A stretch of 10,253 bases of DNA from Planctomycetota bacterium (GTDB lineage Bacteria > Planctomycetota > Phycisphaerae > WQYP01): contig JAJYGE010000563.1 of NCBI GenBank assembly GCA_021785155.1, positions 1 to 10,253 on the forward strand, written 5' to 3'. A program made the translations under genes and the position numbers. Shown here piece after piece: positions 1-7,244 of the stretch; within the stretch, counting starts at the first letter, position 1, and each line of letters begins with the position of its first letter. Below the pieces are notes generated by a model, which saw nothing but the letters and a program-made list of their open reading frames with translations, was not told the origin of the DNA and ran no database searches.

Positions 1-323
1 TTTGCGCGGGTATGGCTGTAATGCCCCGCAAACACAATACCCTCGGAGCACCGTCATGATAATGCGGTGCCGTTGGTGTACGCTCGGGGCGGATGACCGC
101 CACGCGCGGGTGCGGCGATGCAACGTTCACCACCACAACTGCGTTTGACGGCCACGGGATTCATCCCATGGCCGCAGTGGACGTGGGAACCGTAAAACCG
201 CGCCGTAACGGCGGCTCGTGTTGGGGGGAAAGCGGTACCGGGTATTCCCACGGTGCGCTGGGGATAGACTGTTGCGGTATGCGTAACCCGCTTAAAGTGT
301 CACAGACCCTCTGCCGGGTTCGG
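1..323. other. Non-coding leader region with inverted repeats; no gene recognised
   Basis: No reading frame here resembles a known protein, and the frames that are open have compositions typical of chance ORFs in GC-rich DNA. Inverted repeats visible by eye are: TTTGCGCGGG at the left edge against CCCCGCAAA (1-10 with about 24-32, one bulge); GCACCG/CGGTGC (48-53 with 65-70, 11-nt loop); GGCCACGGGA/TCCCATGGCC (150-159 with 164-173, one mismatch, 4-nt loop); and TCTGCCG/CGGCGGA (310-316 with 321-327, 4-nt loop, one G-U pair). I compared the region with what I know of cobalamin, glycine, SAM and Moco riboswitches, RNase P RNA, tmRNA and SRP RNA and found no convincing match. It could be the 3' region of an upstream gene, or an unrecognised structured RNA. 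Confidence 0.4.
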
Positions 324-352
324 CGGACAGCGGGGTGTTTTTTATATATAAT
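324..352 (+). promoter_or_regulatory. Sigma70-like promoter abutting the start codon of the siroheme synthase gene
   Basis: CGGACA at 324-329 matches four of six bases of the TTGACA consensus. It is separated by exactly 17 bases from a perfect TATAAT at 347-352. A start of transcription six or seven bases after the -10 box would fall at about 358-360, on the ATG at 359-361. The mRNA would therefore be leaderless, which agrees with the absence of any Shine-Dalgarno sequence before that ATG. The promoter would drive the three-gene tetrapyrrole operon. The sequence match is seen directly; its use is inferred. Confidence 0.6.
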
Positions 353-358
353 GTTGCA

Positions 359-1048
359 ATGAGTGAACTGTATCCGATATTTCTGCGGCTGGCGTGCCAA
401 CCGGTGCTGATTGTCGGCGGTGGGACAGTGGGGCTGCGAAAGGCGACGGGATTGTTGGCGGCGGAAGCTGAAGTCACGGTTCTTAGCATGGAATTTCATT
501 CCGGCTTTGAGCAACTGCCGACAATCCACCGGATCACATCGGCTTATGCCGGCGACTTTCTCGGGCAACATGAAAATCCGCGGTGGCGATTGGTGTTTGC
601 GGCAACCAACAGCGCGGCGGTTAATAAAGCGGTATCGGACGATGCCGGGCGGCATGGGCTAATATGTTGCCGCTGTGATGATCCGGGGGCAGGAGATTTT
701 ATTGGCCCTGCGGTACAGCGATGCGGCCCGGTTACGCTGGCTGTAACATCGGGTGGTGCGGCACCGGGATTGTCAGGTGAACTGGGGCGGCAACTTGCGG
801 CGGCACTTGATCCGGTGCTGGTAAAGCACATTGAGTTATCCGGACGATGGCGGGGTATTGTGATGCGGAAGGTGCCCGCGGGAGACCGACGGAGAAGACT
901 TTTACAGCGTCTGTCAGAGGAGCAAATACGTGCTGTGATCCGCCGGGCCGGGGAATCCGGCGCGGAAGAACTTTTTGAGAATTGGCTTTCGGAATCGCTG
1001 ATTGAAACCTCCCCCCTGCCAGACGCGACCATGGATATTAGGAAATAG
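359..1048 (+). CDS. Precorrin-2 dehydrogenase / sirohydrochlorin ferrochelatase domain protein (CysG-N/Met8p/SirC family)
   Basis: This cytosolic enzyme family oxidises precorrin-2 to sirohydrochlorin with NAD+, and some members also insert iron to give siroheme. The 229-residue product opens with an NAD-binding Rossmann motif (LIVGGGTVGLRKA, residues 17-29). It continues with the family's AATN block (81-84), the DDPGAGDFIGPA segment (107-118) carrying the candidate catalytic aspartates, and the substrate-loop segment LAVTSGGAAPGLSGEL (127-142). The methyltransferase half of fused CysG is absent, so this is the stand-alone SirC/Met8p form. The frame is open upstream to a GTG at 335, but the added residues (MFFIYNVA) come from the AT-rich promoter, so ATG 359 is preferred. 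It is the first gene of a run with the HemX-like and hemA genes, only 6 bp before the next start. Family membership is firm; whether it also chelates iron cannot be told from sequence. Confidence 0.9.
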   Translation: MSELYPIFLRLACQPVLIVGGGTVGLRKATGLLAAEAEVTVLSMEFHSGFEQLPTIHRITSAYAGDFLGQHENPRWRLVFAATNSAAVNKAVSDDAGRHGLICCRCDDPGAGDFIGPAVQRCGPVTLAVTSGGAAPGLSGELGRQLAAALDPVLVKHIELSGRWRGIVMRKVPAGDRRRRLLQRLSEEQIRAVIRRAGESGAEELFENWLSESLIETSPLPDATMDIRK

Positions 1049-1054
1049 CTGATC

Positions 1055-1927
1055 ATGGTAAACCCAGCGGAACCATCCATTCATCTGACCGTTTTGCAGT
1101 TTGCGGCGGCAACGGCGGCGGCGGTGTCGTTTTTAGCGGCCTTTTGGTTGGAATTTCAGGCGCTGGGGCGACAGCAAATGGCAAGCGGTCCGGGTGGTGG
1201 CCCGGACCGGAGTAACGGGTGGCTTTCTCCCAATATTGCGGTTGGAAACGGCGTTTTTCTTACCGCACTTCTCATGGCTAGCCGGATGGTCTATGCGCAT
1301 CGGCTTACCCTGCCGCTGTCGGATTATTTTGACGCCTTTTTACTGCTGGCACTGGTGTTGTCCCTGCTTTGGGCTTATTTGCAGTGGACGCGGCACTTGC
1401 GAGCTTTGGCCACGTTTTTACTGCCGATGATATTTGCGGTGCTGGTGGTGGGAATCATTCTGGGGGTGATGGGGTATCAGCATTTTGGGGCGCATAATCC
1501 GTGGATGGCGGCACATATTGCCAGTGTGCTGCTTGGAACGGCAAGTTTCGCGGCGGGTTGCGTGGGTGGAACGACATACCTGCTGGCGGATCGGCGCTTA
1601 AAGAAGCGTGGACAGGCGGGCTGGAATTTTTTTCCTCTGCCGTCGCTGGCGTCCATAGAAAAATTTACGCGCCATGCCATCGTGCTGGGGTTCGCGTTGC
1701 TGACGGTGGCGGCTATCACGGGGATATTTCGGGCGGTGCGTGACCCGCAACTTATGGGATCGCACTGGTATTTATCCCCCAAGGTGCTGCTGACGGCGGT
1801 GGTGTGGATGGGGTATGGATCGTTACTGAATATGCGCCTGGTGCCGATATTGCGCGGTGCCCGGTGCGCGTGGATGAGTATTATTGGTTTTGTGTTGCTG
1901 ATGGCAATTTTTGCGCTCATGTTGTGA
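1055..1927 (+). CDS. HemX/CcsA-like cytochrome c assembly family membrane protein
   Basis: The 290-residue product is an integral membrane protein with about eight hydrophobic helices, near residues 12-31, 62-80, 92-110, 116-139, 150-177, 206-227, 244-261 and 271-289. It has the general pattern of the CcsA/HemX family: a loop HRLTLPLSDYFDAF (82-95), a histidine before helix 5 (H154), LPSLASIEKF (195-204) and LLTVAAITGIFRAV (215-228). In c-type cytochrome assembly proteins a tryptophan-rich WWD loop handles heme. Here the matching loop is GSHWYLSPK (235-243), which keeps one Trp and the PK but lacks the Trp-Asp pair. Together with its place directly before hemA, this favours a HemX-type role (modulating glutamyl-tRNA reductase or the heme pathway) over a true CcsA. 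The start ATG has an AGGA about 11 bp upstream. The gene ends 19 bp before the hemA start. Confidence 0.82.
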   Translation: MVNPAEPSIHLTVLQFAAATAAAVSFLAAFWLEFQALGRQQMASGPGGGPDRSNGWLSPNIAVGNGVFLTALLMASRMVYAHRLTLPLSDYFDAFLLLALVLSLLWAYLQWTRHLRALATFLLPMIFAVLVVGIILGVMGYQHFGAHNPWMAAHIASVLLGTASFAAGCVGGTTYLLADRRLKKRGQAGWNFFPLPSLASIEKFTRHAIVLGFALLTVAAITGIFRAVRDPQLMGSHWYLSPKVLLTAVVWMGYGSLLNMRLVPILRGARCAWMSIIGFVLLMAIFALML

Positions 1928-1946
1928 CGGTCGGGCAGGCTGGGTT

Positions 1947-3272
1947 ATGCAGACGATTATTCCATCTGATTCCTGTATCCTTATGGTGGGCCTCAACCAC
2001 CGTACGGCACCGGTGCGCCTGCGTGAGACCCTGGCGTTTTCCGAAGCGGCGGCGGATACGGCAATTATGGATTTCAAGCGGCAGTTTCCTTCCAGTGAAG
2101 CCGTTATTATTTCCACCTGCAACCGGGTTGAATTATATGCGGTACGGCACGGCTCACATCGGCCCGATGTTGAAGCCATGGTGGAATTTCTGGCCGCCAA
2201 CCGCGGCGTGGCGGCATCCGAGGCCAGCGGCAGTATTTATCGGCTGGAACATCAGGCGGTGGTGGAACATTTATTTTCCGTGGTAAGTTCACTGGACTCG
2301 CTGGTGCTGGGAGAAACGCAGATACTCAGTCAGGTCAAACAGGCGTATGGACGGGCGACGGCCATTCAGGCGGTCGGGCCGGTGTTTCATGCGCTGTTTC
2401 AACGGTCTTTTGCCGCCGCCAAAGATGTGCATGAGCAGACCGGCCTGGGAGATGGACATGTTTCAGTGGCCAGCGTAGGAGTGGACCTGCTGCGCGGCGT
2501 ATTTGACCGGTTTGATGATAAGACCGTACTGCTGGTCGGAGCGGGAAAAATGGCCGGGCTGATGTTGCGGCATGTGATGGCTCTGCATCCCGGACGGATC
2601 ATTGTGACCAACCGCACCGCGGAAAAAAGCGCGGAAATGGCGGGACGATTTCGACTGGAATCGGTGGATTTTTCAAGACTTAACGAACTGCTGATATCGG
2701 CGGATATTGTGCTTACCAGCACCGGATCAACCGAGCCGATTATTACCGCCGAAAGAATCAAAACACTCATGAAGGCGCGGCAATATCGCCCTCTGGTAAT
2801 CGTTGATATTGCCGTTCCAAGGGATGTTGAGTCGGAAGTGGCCCGGCTAAGCAATGTATATTTATATAACATTGATGATCTGGAGCGCGTGGCGCAAAAC
2901 AATCAACTGGAGCGCGGAACCAAGGTTGATATGAGTCGCGCCATTATTGATAAACATACCCGGGAATTCATGCACTGGTTTGCATCACGCAACACCGGTC
3001 CGGTGGTCAAGGCGCTGTATCATCATTGCCGCGAGATCAGTGACCGGGAACTGGACGCGCTCCTGACGGCCAATCCGGAACTGACCGAAGCGCAACGGGA
3101 AGCGATTCGTAAAATGGCGCACCGGCTGGTGGGCAAGATTCTGCATGTACCGGTGACTGAATTAACCACACATGAGCCACATAATCGTCGGATACACCTG
3201 GCCGGCGCGATTCAGGAGTTATTCCACCTGCTGCCACCGAAGGATGGCGTCTCCGAGCAAGACCGCTCATAG
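1947..3272 (+). CDS. hemA: Glutamyl-tRNA reductase
   Basis: This cytosolic enzyme reduces glutamyl-tRNA(Glu) with NADPH to glutamate-1-semialdehyde, the first committed step of C5-pathway tetrapyrrole synthesis. The 441-residue product has the N-terminal signature LMVGLNHRTAPVRLRE (12-27), the catalytic cysteine in STCNRVELY (Cys58), and the substrate-site segment EHLFSVVSSLDSLVLGETQ (107-125). An NADPH-binding GAGKMAG (198-204) is followed by VTNRT, and the C-terminal dimerisation helices are present. The length is normal for the family. The frame is open back to a TTG at 1911 that overlaps the preceding gene. ATG 1947 gives the expected N-terminus and leaves a 19-bp gap; its ribosome site is weak (GGCAGGCTGGG). 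The gene is translated in an operon with the HemX-like and siroheme genes, so the trio supplies and branches the tetrapyrrole path. hemC, hemB and hemD do not follow in this window. Confidence 0.96.
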   Translation: MQTIIPSDSCILMVGLNHRTAPVRLRETLAFSEAAADTAIMDFKRQFPSSEAVIISTCNRVELYAVRHGSHRPDVEAMVEFLAANRGVAASEASGSIYRLEHQAVVEHLFSVVSSLDSLVLGETQILSQVKQAYGRATAIQAVGPVFHALFQRSFAAAKDVHEQTGLGDGHVSVASVGVDLLRGVFDRFDDKTVLLVGAGKMAGLMLRHVMALHPGRIIVTNRTAEKSAEMAGRFRLESVDFSRLNELLISADIVLTSTGSTEPIITAERIKTLMKARQYRPLVIVDIAVPRDVESEVARLSNVYLYNIDDLERVAQNNQLERGTKVDMSRAIIDKHTREFMHWFASRNTGPVVKALYHHCREISDRELDALLTANPELTEAQREAIRKMAHRLVGKILHVPVTELTTHEPHNRRIHLAGAIQELFHLLPPKDGVSEQDRS

Positions 3273-3331
3273 AACGGCGGTTCATGGCCATGTAATGCGT
3301 CACCCGGGCGCTGCGGCGGTTGACGTCGCAG

Positions 3332-3399
3332 GTGACAAAATGATCTGTGCGCGTTATCTTGCCATGACTTGAATGTGCAGTGTTTTAATAGCGAAGGAG
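3332..3399 (+). promoter_or_regulatory. Promoter candidate and strong ribosome binding site for the DUF3467 gene
   Basis: In the 134-bp gap after hemA, GTGACA (3332-3337) and TATCTT (3355-3360) are spaced by 17 bases and match five of six and four of six consensus bases. An AAGGAG at 3394-3399 sits seven bases before the ATG at 3407 and is the best Shine-Dalgarno sequence in the window. This suggests that the DUF3467/glycosylase pair is transcribed separately from the tetrapyrrole operon. No U-tailed terminator hairpin was found after hemA, so read-through remains possible. Confidence 0.4.
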
Positions 3400-3406
3400 T
3401 ATAAAA

Positions 3407-3754
3407 ATGTCCGATAACAATGTGCCGCCAGTTCACCCGGAGATGCCCTCCCCGACGATGGGAGATCAGGCCGGCCAACAGATGCAACTTCAGATTCGTG
3501 AAGACAAAATGGTAACCGTATTCAGCAATATCTTCCGCCTAAGCGCCACGCAAGAAGATTTGTTTCTGGATTTTGCGATCAACATGCAACACCATGAAAA
3601 GCCCAACACGGTAATCATGGATGTCAATACGCGCGTGGCGATGAGTTTTTATGCGGCCAAGCGGCTGGCACTGGCGTTAAGCCAGGCGGTACAGAGGTAT
3701 GAGCAGGTTTACGGGCCGATTCAGCTTGATCCGCGGCAACGTGGCGCACGCTGA
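3407..3754 (+). CDS. DUF3467 family protein
   Basis: This small soluble protein of 115 residues has no established biochemical function. The first 30 residues are polar, Pro- and Gln-rich and probably disordered. From about residue 34 it follows the DUF3467 pattern: a strand TVFSNIFRLSATQEDLFLDF (37-56), a variable turn, then a conserved VNTRVAMSFYAAKRLALAL segment (about 73-91) and a helix ending YEQVYGPIQLD (about 98-108). The length is typical of the family. The start is fixed by a strong AAGGAG seven bases upstream. It lies 26 bp before the uracil-DNA glycosylase gene on the same strand, so the two are probably co-transcribed. No DNA-binding or catalytic motif can be seen, and the name is based only on the sequence pattern. 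Confidence 0.8.
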   Translation: MSDNNVPPVHPEMPSPTMGDQAGQQMQLQIREDKMVTVFSNIFRLSATQEDLFLDFAINMQHHEKPNTVIMDVNTRVAMSFYAAKRLALALSQAVQRYEQVYGPIQLDPRQRGAR

Positions 3755-3780
3755 ATGAAGCCCTCTGGAAGGTAGCGGCT

Positions 3781-4740
3781 ATGGAATCGCAAACGGCGCA
3801 ATTCGCCGCTCGCATGTGGCTTGAAACTGATGCCGCATTTGGTCTGCGTGAGGTACCTCTGGTACTGCCCAGCCGCATACCGACCGCCGTAGAGGCAGCT
3901 CGGCCATCTGCGGCGGTCGGCCGTGCCCCTATGTGCCCAACGCCAATTTCCCCCGCCCCCAGGCCACTGGCGGCAACTCGCCCGCACCTGGCCTCCGCTC
4001 CGGCAATAGTGCCAATGGCCGCCAATGCCAGGGAAACATCGGTCACCAACCAGGGAGCTGCTATTCCCCGCAACGTAACACTTCCGCCAATTCCTGCTGA
4101 TCCTCTGGCCGGCTTGCCACCCATACGTGCTGCGGATAAGCCGCGCCTGATGGCGGAGTTGGAGCAGCAGGCGATTGCGGCACTGACGCCGTATCTCTCC
4201 ACGGTGGCCACCAAAGTGGTATTTGGCGATGGCGATCCGGCAGCCGCACTGATGTTTGTGGGAGAAGGGCCGGGCGTGGAAGAAGATAAAACCGGTAAAC
4301 CCTTTGTGGGGCGTTCCGGGCAGCTTCTGGATCGCATGATCACCGCAATGGGTTTGAGCCGACAGACGGTCTATATTGGCAATGTTGTAAAATTACGTGC
4401 GGCGGAGATTGACGCGGATACGGGAAAGCTGCGTGACCGTCCACCTACACCGGCGGAAGTGGCGTTGAATATCGCGTGGTTGCATAAGCAAATTGAAATT
4501 ATCCGCCCGCAGGTGATAGTAACTCTGGGTGTGCCGGCGTTGAAACATCTGACCGGCCTGGGAGAGGGCATCAGCCGCGTGCGGGGAACGTGGTTGGAAT
4601 ATCGTGGCGTTCCGCTGATGCCAACATATCATCCATCGTATGTCCTGCGATCGTACACTCCGGAAAATCGCGCCAAAGTATGGGGCGATTTACAGCAAGT
4701 TATGGCCCGGCTGGGACTAAAACTTTCGCGATCAGGGTAA
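3781..4740 (+). CDS. Family-4-type uracil-DNA glycosylase lacking the Fe-S cluster cysteines, with Ala/Pro-rich N-terminal extension
   Basis: Family-4 glycosylases remove uracil from DNA to start base excision repair. In this 319-residue product the core begins near residue 120. It shows motif A GEGPGVEEDKTGKPFVG (161-177), GQLLDRM (180-186), the NVVK strand end (201-204), RPQVIVTLGVPALKHL (242-257) and the motif-B loop PTYHPSYVLR (281-290). Canonical family-4 enzymes hold a 4Fe-4S cluster with four cysteines. Here the equivalent positions appear to be Ala134, Pro137, Leu205 and Leu229, and the only Cys in the protein is Cys52 in the extension. A longer loop (about 206-222) follows the third site. 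Residues 1-120 are rich in Ala, Pro and Arg and look disordered. GGAAGG lies eight bases before the start. Membership of the UDG superfamily is secure; uracil activity without the cluster is inferred. Confidence 0.88.
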   Translation: MESQTAQFAARMWLETDAAFGLREVPLVLPSRIPTAVEAARPSAAVGRAPMCPTPISPAPRPLAATRPHLASAPAIVPMAANARETSVTNQGAAIPRNVTLPPIPADPLAGLPPIRAADKPRLMAELEQQAIAALTPYLSTVATKVVFGDGDPAAALMFVGEGPGVEEDKTGKPFVGRSGQLLDRMITAMGLSRQTVYIGNVVKLRAAEIDADTGKLRDRPPTPAEVALNIAWLHKQIEIIRPQVIVTLGVPALKHLTGLGEGISRVRGTWLEYRGVPLMPTYHPSYVLRSYTPENRAKVWGDLQQVMARLGLKLSRSG

Positions 4741-4978
4741 AACGAGGCTGCACCATCTTGGCGGGTTTTCCAAAATGAATACTACGCCAAAAGCATAACA
4801 ATGCATCACGGTGCCGGACGATTCCTGCCGCCAATAAGAACACCCAGTAAAGATAATGACGACTTTTTCTAAGTATTTGACGTATATAAGTCTGATAATA
4901 GCCTAATGGATCGCCATTGGGCTTCGGGTGGTATGGATGCCACACCCAACGCTGACGGATGCGCGACGAGGTTAAAAC
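4741..4978. other. Intergenic region before the L,D-transpeptidase gene
   Basis: No gene is recognised; the - strand frame here overlaps the glycosylase 3' end and resembles nothing known. TTGGCG (4758-4763) and CGCCAA (4785-4790) form an inverted repeat with a 21-base loop but have no clear T-tract, so a terminator is not claimed. An AT-rich stretch at 4871-4900 contains TTGACG (4877-4882) and GATAAT (4894-4899). They are only 11 bases apart, so they do not form one standard promoter, but each could belong to one. GAGG at 4968-4971 lies seven bases before the ATG of the transpeptidase and serves as its ribosome site. Confidence 0.45.
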
Positions 4979-6193
4979 ATGACATTACGATCCACTCAAT
5001 TCCATTTCATGATTGTTGTTACCATTCTGGGCTTGCTTGGTACTGGAACGCTCAATGCACAAAGCGATTCGCAATCGGATTCTTCATCGGGTGCGACGGC
5101 CCGGAGCCGGCAGGGCCGTGGCAATACTGATACTGATTTTGCCAATCCCGGAAAGCCCGGTATTAACTATACCCAGCGCGTGGCCCTGGCCTGGCAAATT
5201 GCCCTGGCGGCGAACAATTTTTCTCCGGGAATTCTGGATGGCAATTTTGGACCACACTCACGGATCGCATTAAAAGAATATGCGGAACGTTTTTTTCCGG
5301 GTGTCAATCCACTGAATCCGCATGATCCAAAGGTATTTGACGCCCTGGGTGTGGATGTTAAACATGTCATCACACAATACACCATCACACAGGATGACGC
5401 CGACGCGGTGGGACATCTGCATTGGACATGGCTGAAAATGGCGGCTGGTGCGCGAATGCCATACAGTTCATTGGAAGATTGTATCTGCGAAAAGTTTCAC
5501 AGCACCACAGCCCTGATGCGGGCGCTGAATCCGAATATCAGACTTAAAGATTTAGCGGTGGGCCAAACGATTAATGTGCCGAACATCCGCCCCTTCCCCG
5601 GCCCCAACGATTTCGGCAATCCCGGCGGCCTGCAGGCGGTGATTCAGCAGGATAAAGAGTCTTTTCCAGATGTGAATGTGGCATACCTGACCGTGAACCT
5701 GAAACAGAAGGCTATCCGGGCGTATAACCGGCACAATCAGGAAGTGGCGCTGTTCTGGTGCTCCATTGCCGCTCATAAAGCTGATCTGCCTACTGAAGAT
5801 GCGGTCATTAAGGATATTGCGCTGGATCCAAATTATACCTTTATTCCCTCCATGTATCCGCAGGCGGACATTCATCACCGCCTGATCATTCCACCGGGCC
5901 CCCGAAATCCTGTGGGCATTGTATGGATGGGATTGGATCTGCCCGGCGTGGGCATGCACGGCAACCCGGTTCCGCAGCACATTGGTTTAACGGGTTCGCA
6001 CGGTTGCTTTCGGATGTGCAACTGGGATGCGGTTCATCTGCTGACCATGGTGCACATCGGCTTGCCGGTCATCATGATCAATCCGAAAAAACCGATTCCA
6101 TTGACGGTGGCATTGCCTCCGGGAATTAATCCTCCGGGACTGCCGGAGCAGTCCGAATATCGCGATGCCCAGGCTCCGGAAAATAATGAATGA
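4979..6193 (+). CDS. Secreted L,D-transpeptidase (YkuD domain) with peptidoglycan-binding-like and LysM-like regions
   Basis: YkuD enzymes cross-link peptidoglycan stem peptides (3-3 links) or attach proteins to them in the periplasm. The 404-residue product begins with a signal peptide (hydrophobic core about 11-22, likely cleavage after Ala27 in LNAQ). A Ser/Asp/Arg-rich linker follows. Residues about 63-105 (QRVALAWQIALAANN, then LDGNFGPHSRIALKEY) look like a peptidoglycan-binding type-1 fold, and 160-203 (ending in DLAVGQTINVPNI) resemble LysM. The catalytic YkuD domain covers about 233-370, with the conserved His in MHGN (His327) and the SHGCFRMCNWDA motif (340-351) containing nucleophile Cys343. 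A second Cys (347) follows closely. The C-terminal 30 residues are Pro-rich. The gene stands alone, convergent with the next one. Its exact cross-linking reaction cannot be told. Confidence 0.92.
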   Translation: MTLRSTQFHFMIVVTILGLLGTGTLNAQSDSQSDSSSGATARSRQGRGNTDTDFANPGKPGINYTQRVALAWQIALAANNFSPGILDGNFGPHSRIALKEYAERFFPGVNPLNPHDPKVFDALGVDVKHVITQYTITQDDADAVGHLHWTWLKMAAGARMPYSSLEDCICEKFHSTTALMRALNPNIRLKDLAVGQTINVPNIRPFPGPNDFGNPGGLQAVIQQDKESFPDVNVAYLTVNLKQKAIRAYNRHNQEVALFWCSIAAHKADLPTEDAVIKDIALDPNYTFIPSMYPQADIHHRLIIPPGPRNPVGIVWMGLDLPGVGMHGNPVPQHIGLTGSHGCFRMCNWDAVHLLTMVHIGLPVIMINPKKPIPLTVALPPGINPPGLPEQSEYRDAQAPENNE

Positions 6194-6230
6194 ACGGCTA
6201 CTCCGCGCTACACCGTCATACGGAACATAC

Positions 6231-7244
6231 CTAACGCCCCGCCTGGCCCAGCACCTTGCCATACAGCCATTTCTCCGCATTGGTGCGATACATTTTTTCC
6301 AGCACTTCCGGCGGTAAATTCAGACCGTGTAATTGCGGAATTCCATTGGCGGCATCAGGGTCCTCAATGGGGGATTCGCCGTTGTAGTCGGATTCCCACT
6401 GTTTCTGATGCACCCAGTAACGGCTGGCATAATGATCAACGTCATATTTTTCACCCACCACCAGATCACTGCCAAAGAGTATCCGATCCTGATTACGGAT
6501 AAAAAAGTCCCTCACCCGCTCCACCGGCTGCTCGGCAATGCCCCGGACAATCCATTTGGTGGCGCTGGAATCCACAATGTAATGCGGAAACCGATCCAGA
6601 CGCCGTTGCAGTTGATCCAGGTCTTCCACGCTGCCTCCGATGTGGGCACCGAGGTGTACGCGGTCAGGATATTTTTCCAGCATCCGTTCGAGCATTTCAA
6701 ATTGCTGGTCAAAACTTTTCTGTCCATCCTTGGGATCATATTTTTTTCCGGGGCCAAACCAGGCCTTGGGATCACCCACATGCGTCATGAAGTGATACCC
6801 CAGGTCATACGCCTGCCGCATGATGCTTTGCATTTCCGGATGATCCAGATTCATACCCATGCGCTTCTGGGTACCGGGGGCATTATGGAATTTAATCAGG
6901 CGTGAACCACGGGCATGAAATTCGTCAATACGCCTGCGCCATTCTTTAATAAAATCCTCGCCGGGTCCTAAATTTTGCCATTTGGGAATGGCGATAAATT
7001 CAAATCTTCCCGGAAACGCCGCACGCAAAGGTTCCACATCTTCCAGTGGAGCCATGGTCCATATTTTTCCAATGCCATAATCATCGGCGGCCTTCAAAAA
7101 CTCCCGGGTGAAAGCCGGTTCACGGGTGTGGGTATGCACGTCGGTAATAAGCCCGGCGATTTTTCGTTGCGGAACATCGCGGTAATTAATTCCAAGGCGA
7201 TTATGCGGGGGAACCGTTGGCGTGACGGAAGAGTCATGACTCAT
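6231..7244 (-). CDS. Amidohydrolase-2 family metal-dependent hydrolase (TIM barrel)
   Basis: Members of this family (ACMSD and decarboxylase/hydrolase relatives) use a divalent metal in a TIM barrel to hydrolyse or decarboxylate varied substrates. The 337-residue product has the strand-1 metal motif TDVHTHT (34-40, His37 and His39), IKFHNAPG (117-124), the metal histidine in MTHVGDP (153-159, His155), a second conserved histidine in LGAHIGG (198-204, His201) and the strand-8 aspartate in LFGSD (256-260, Asp260). There is no signal peptide; residues 1-30 are a polar extension, so it is probably cytosolic. An AGGA lies about seven bases before the ATG, and TATAAA at about 7277-7282 on the - strand may be its -10 box. 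It is convergent with the transpeptidase gene (37-bp gap) and divergent from the histidine kinase gene. The substrate is unknown and the neighbours give no clue to it. Confidence 0.88.
   Translation of the reverse strand: MSHDSSVTPTVPPHNRLGINYRDVPQRKIAGLITDVHTHTREPAFTREFLKAADDYGIGKIWTMAPLEDVEPLRAAFPGRFEFIAIPKWQNLGPGEDFIKEWRRRIDEFHARGSRLIKFHNAPGTQKRMGMNLDHPEMQSIMRQAYDLGYHFMTHVGDPKAWFGPGKKYDPKDGQKSFDQQFEMLERMLEKYPDRVHLGAHIGGSVEDLDQLQRRLDRFPHYIVDSSATKWIVRGIAEQPVERVRDFFIRNQDRILFGSDLVVGEKYDVDHYASRYWVHQKQWESDYNGESPIEDPDAANGIPQLHGLNLPPEVLEKMYRTNAEKWLYGKVLGQAGR

Noticed and set aside
1..300. Cobalamin riboswitch upstream of the tetrapyrrole operon
   Set aside because: The B12-box and the conserved core order are not found on either strand, although single short pieces look similar.
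335..358. GTG start at 335 for the siroheme synthase gene
   Set aside because: It would place the start codon within the promoter spacer and add eight residues not expected in the family; ATG 359 fits better.
1911..1946. TTG start at 1911 for hemA
   Set aside because: It overlaps the end of the preceding gene and adds residues before the normal N-terminal strand; ATG 1947 gives the usual length and N-terminus.
4758..4790. Rho-independent terminator after the glycosylase gene
   Set aside because: The stem is only six base pairs with a 21-base loop, and no T-tract follows.
4700..4945. - strand ORF of 81 codons between the glycosylase and the transpeptidase genes
   Set aside because: It overlaps the coding end of the glycosylase gene, matches no family I know and has no convincing ribosome site.
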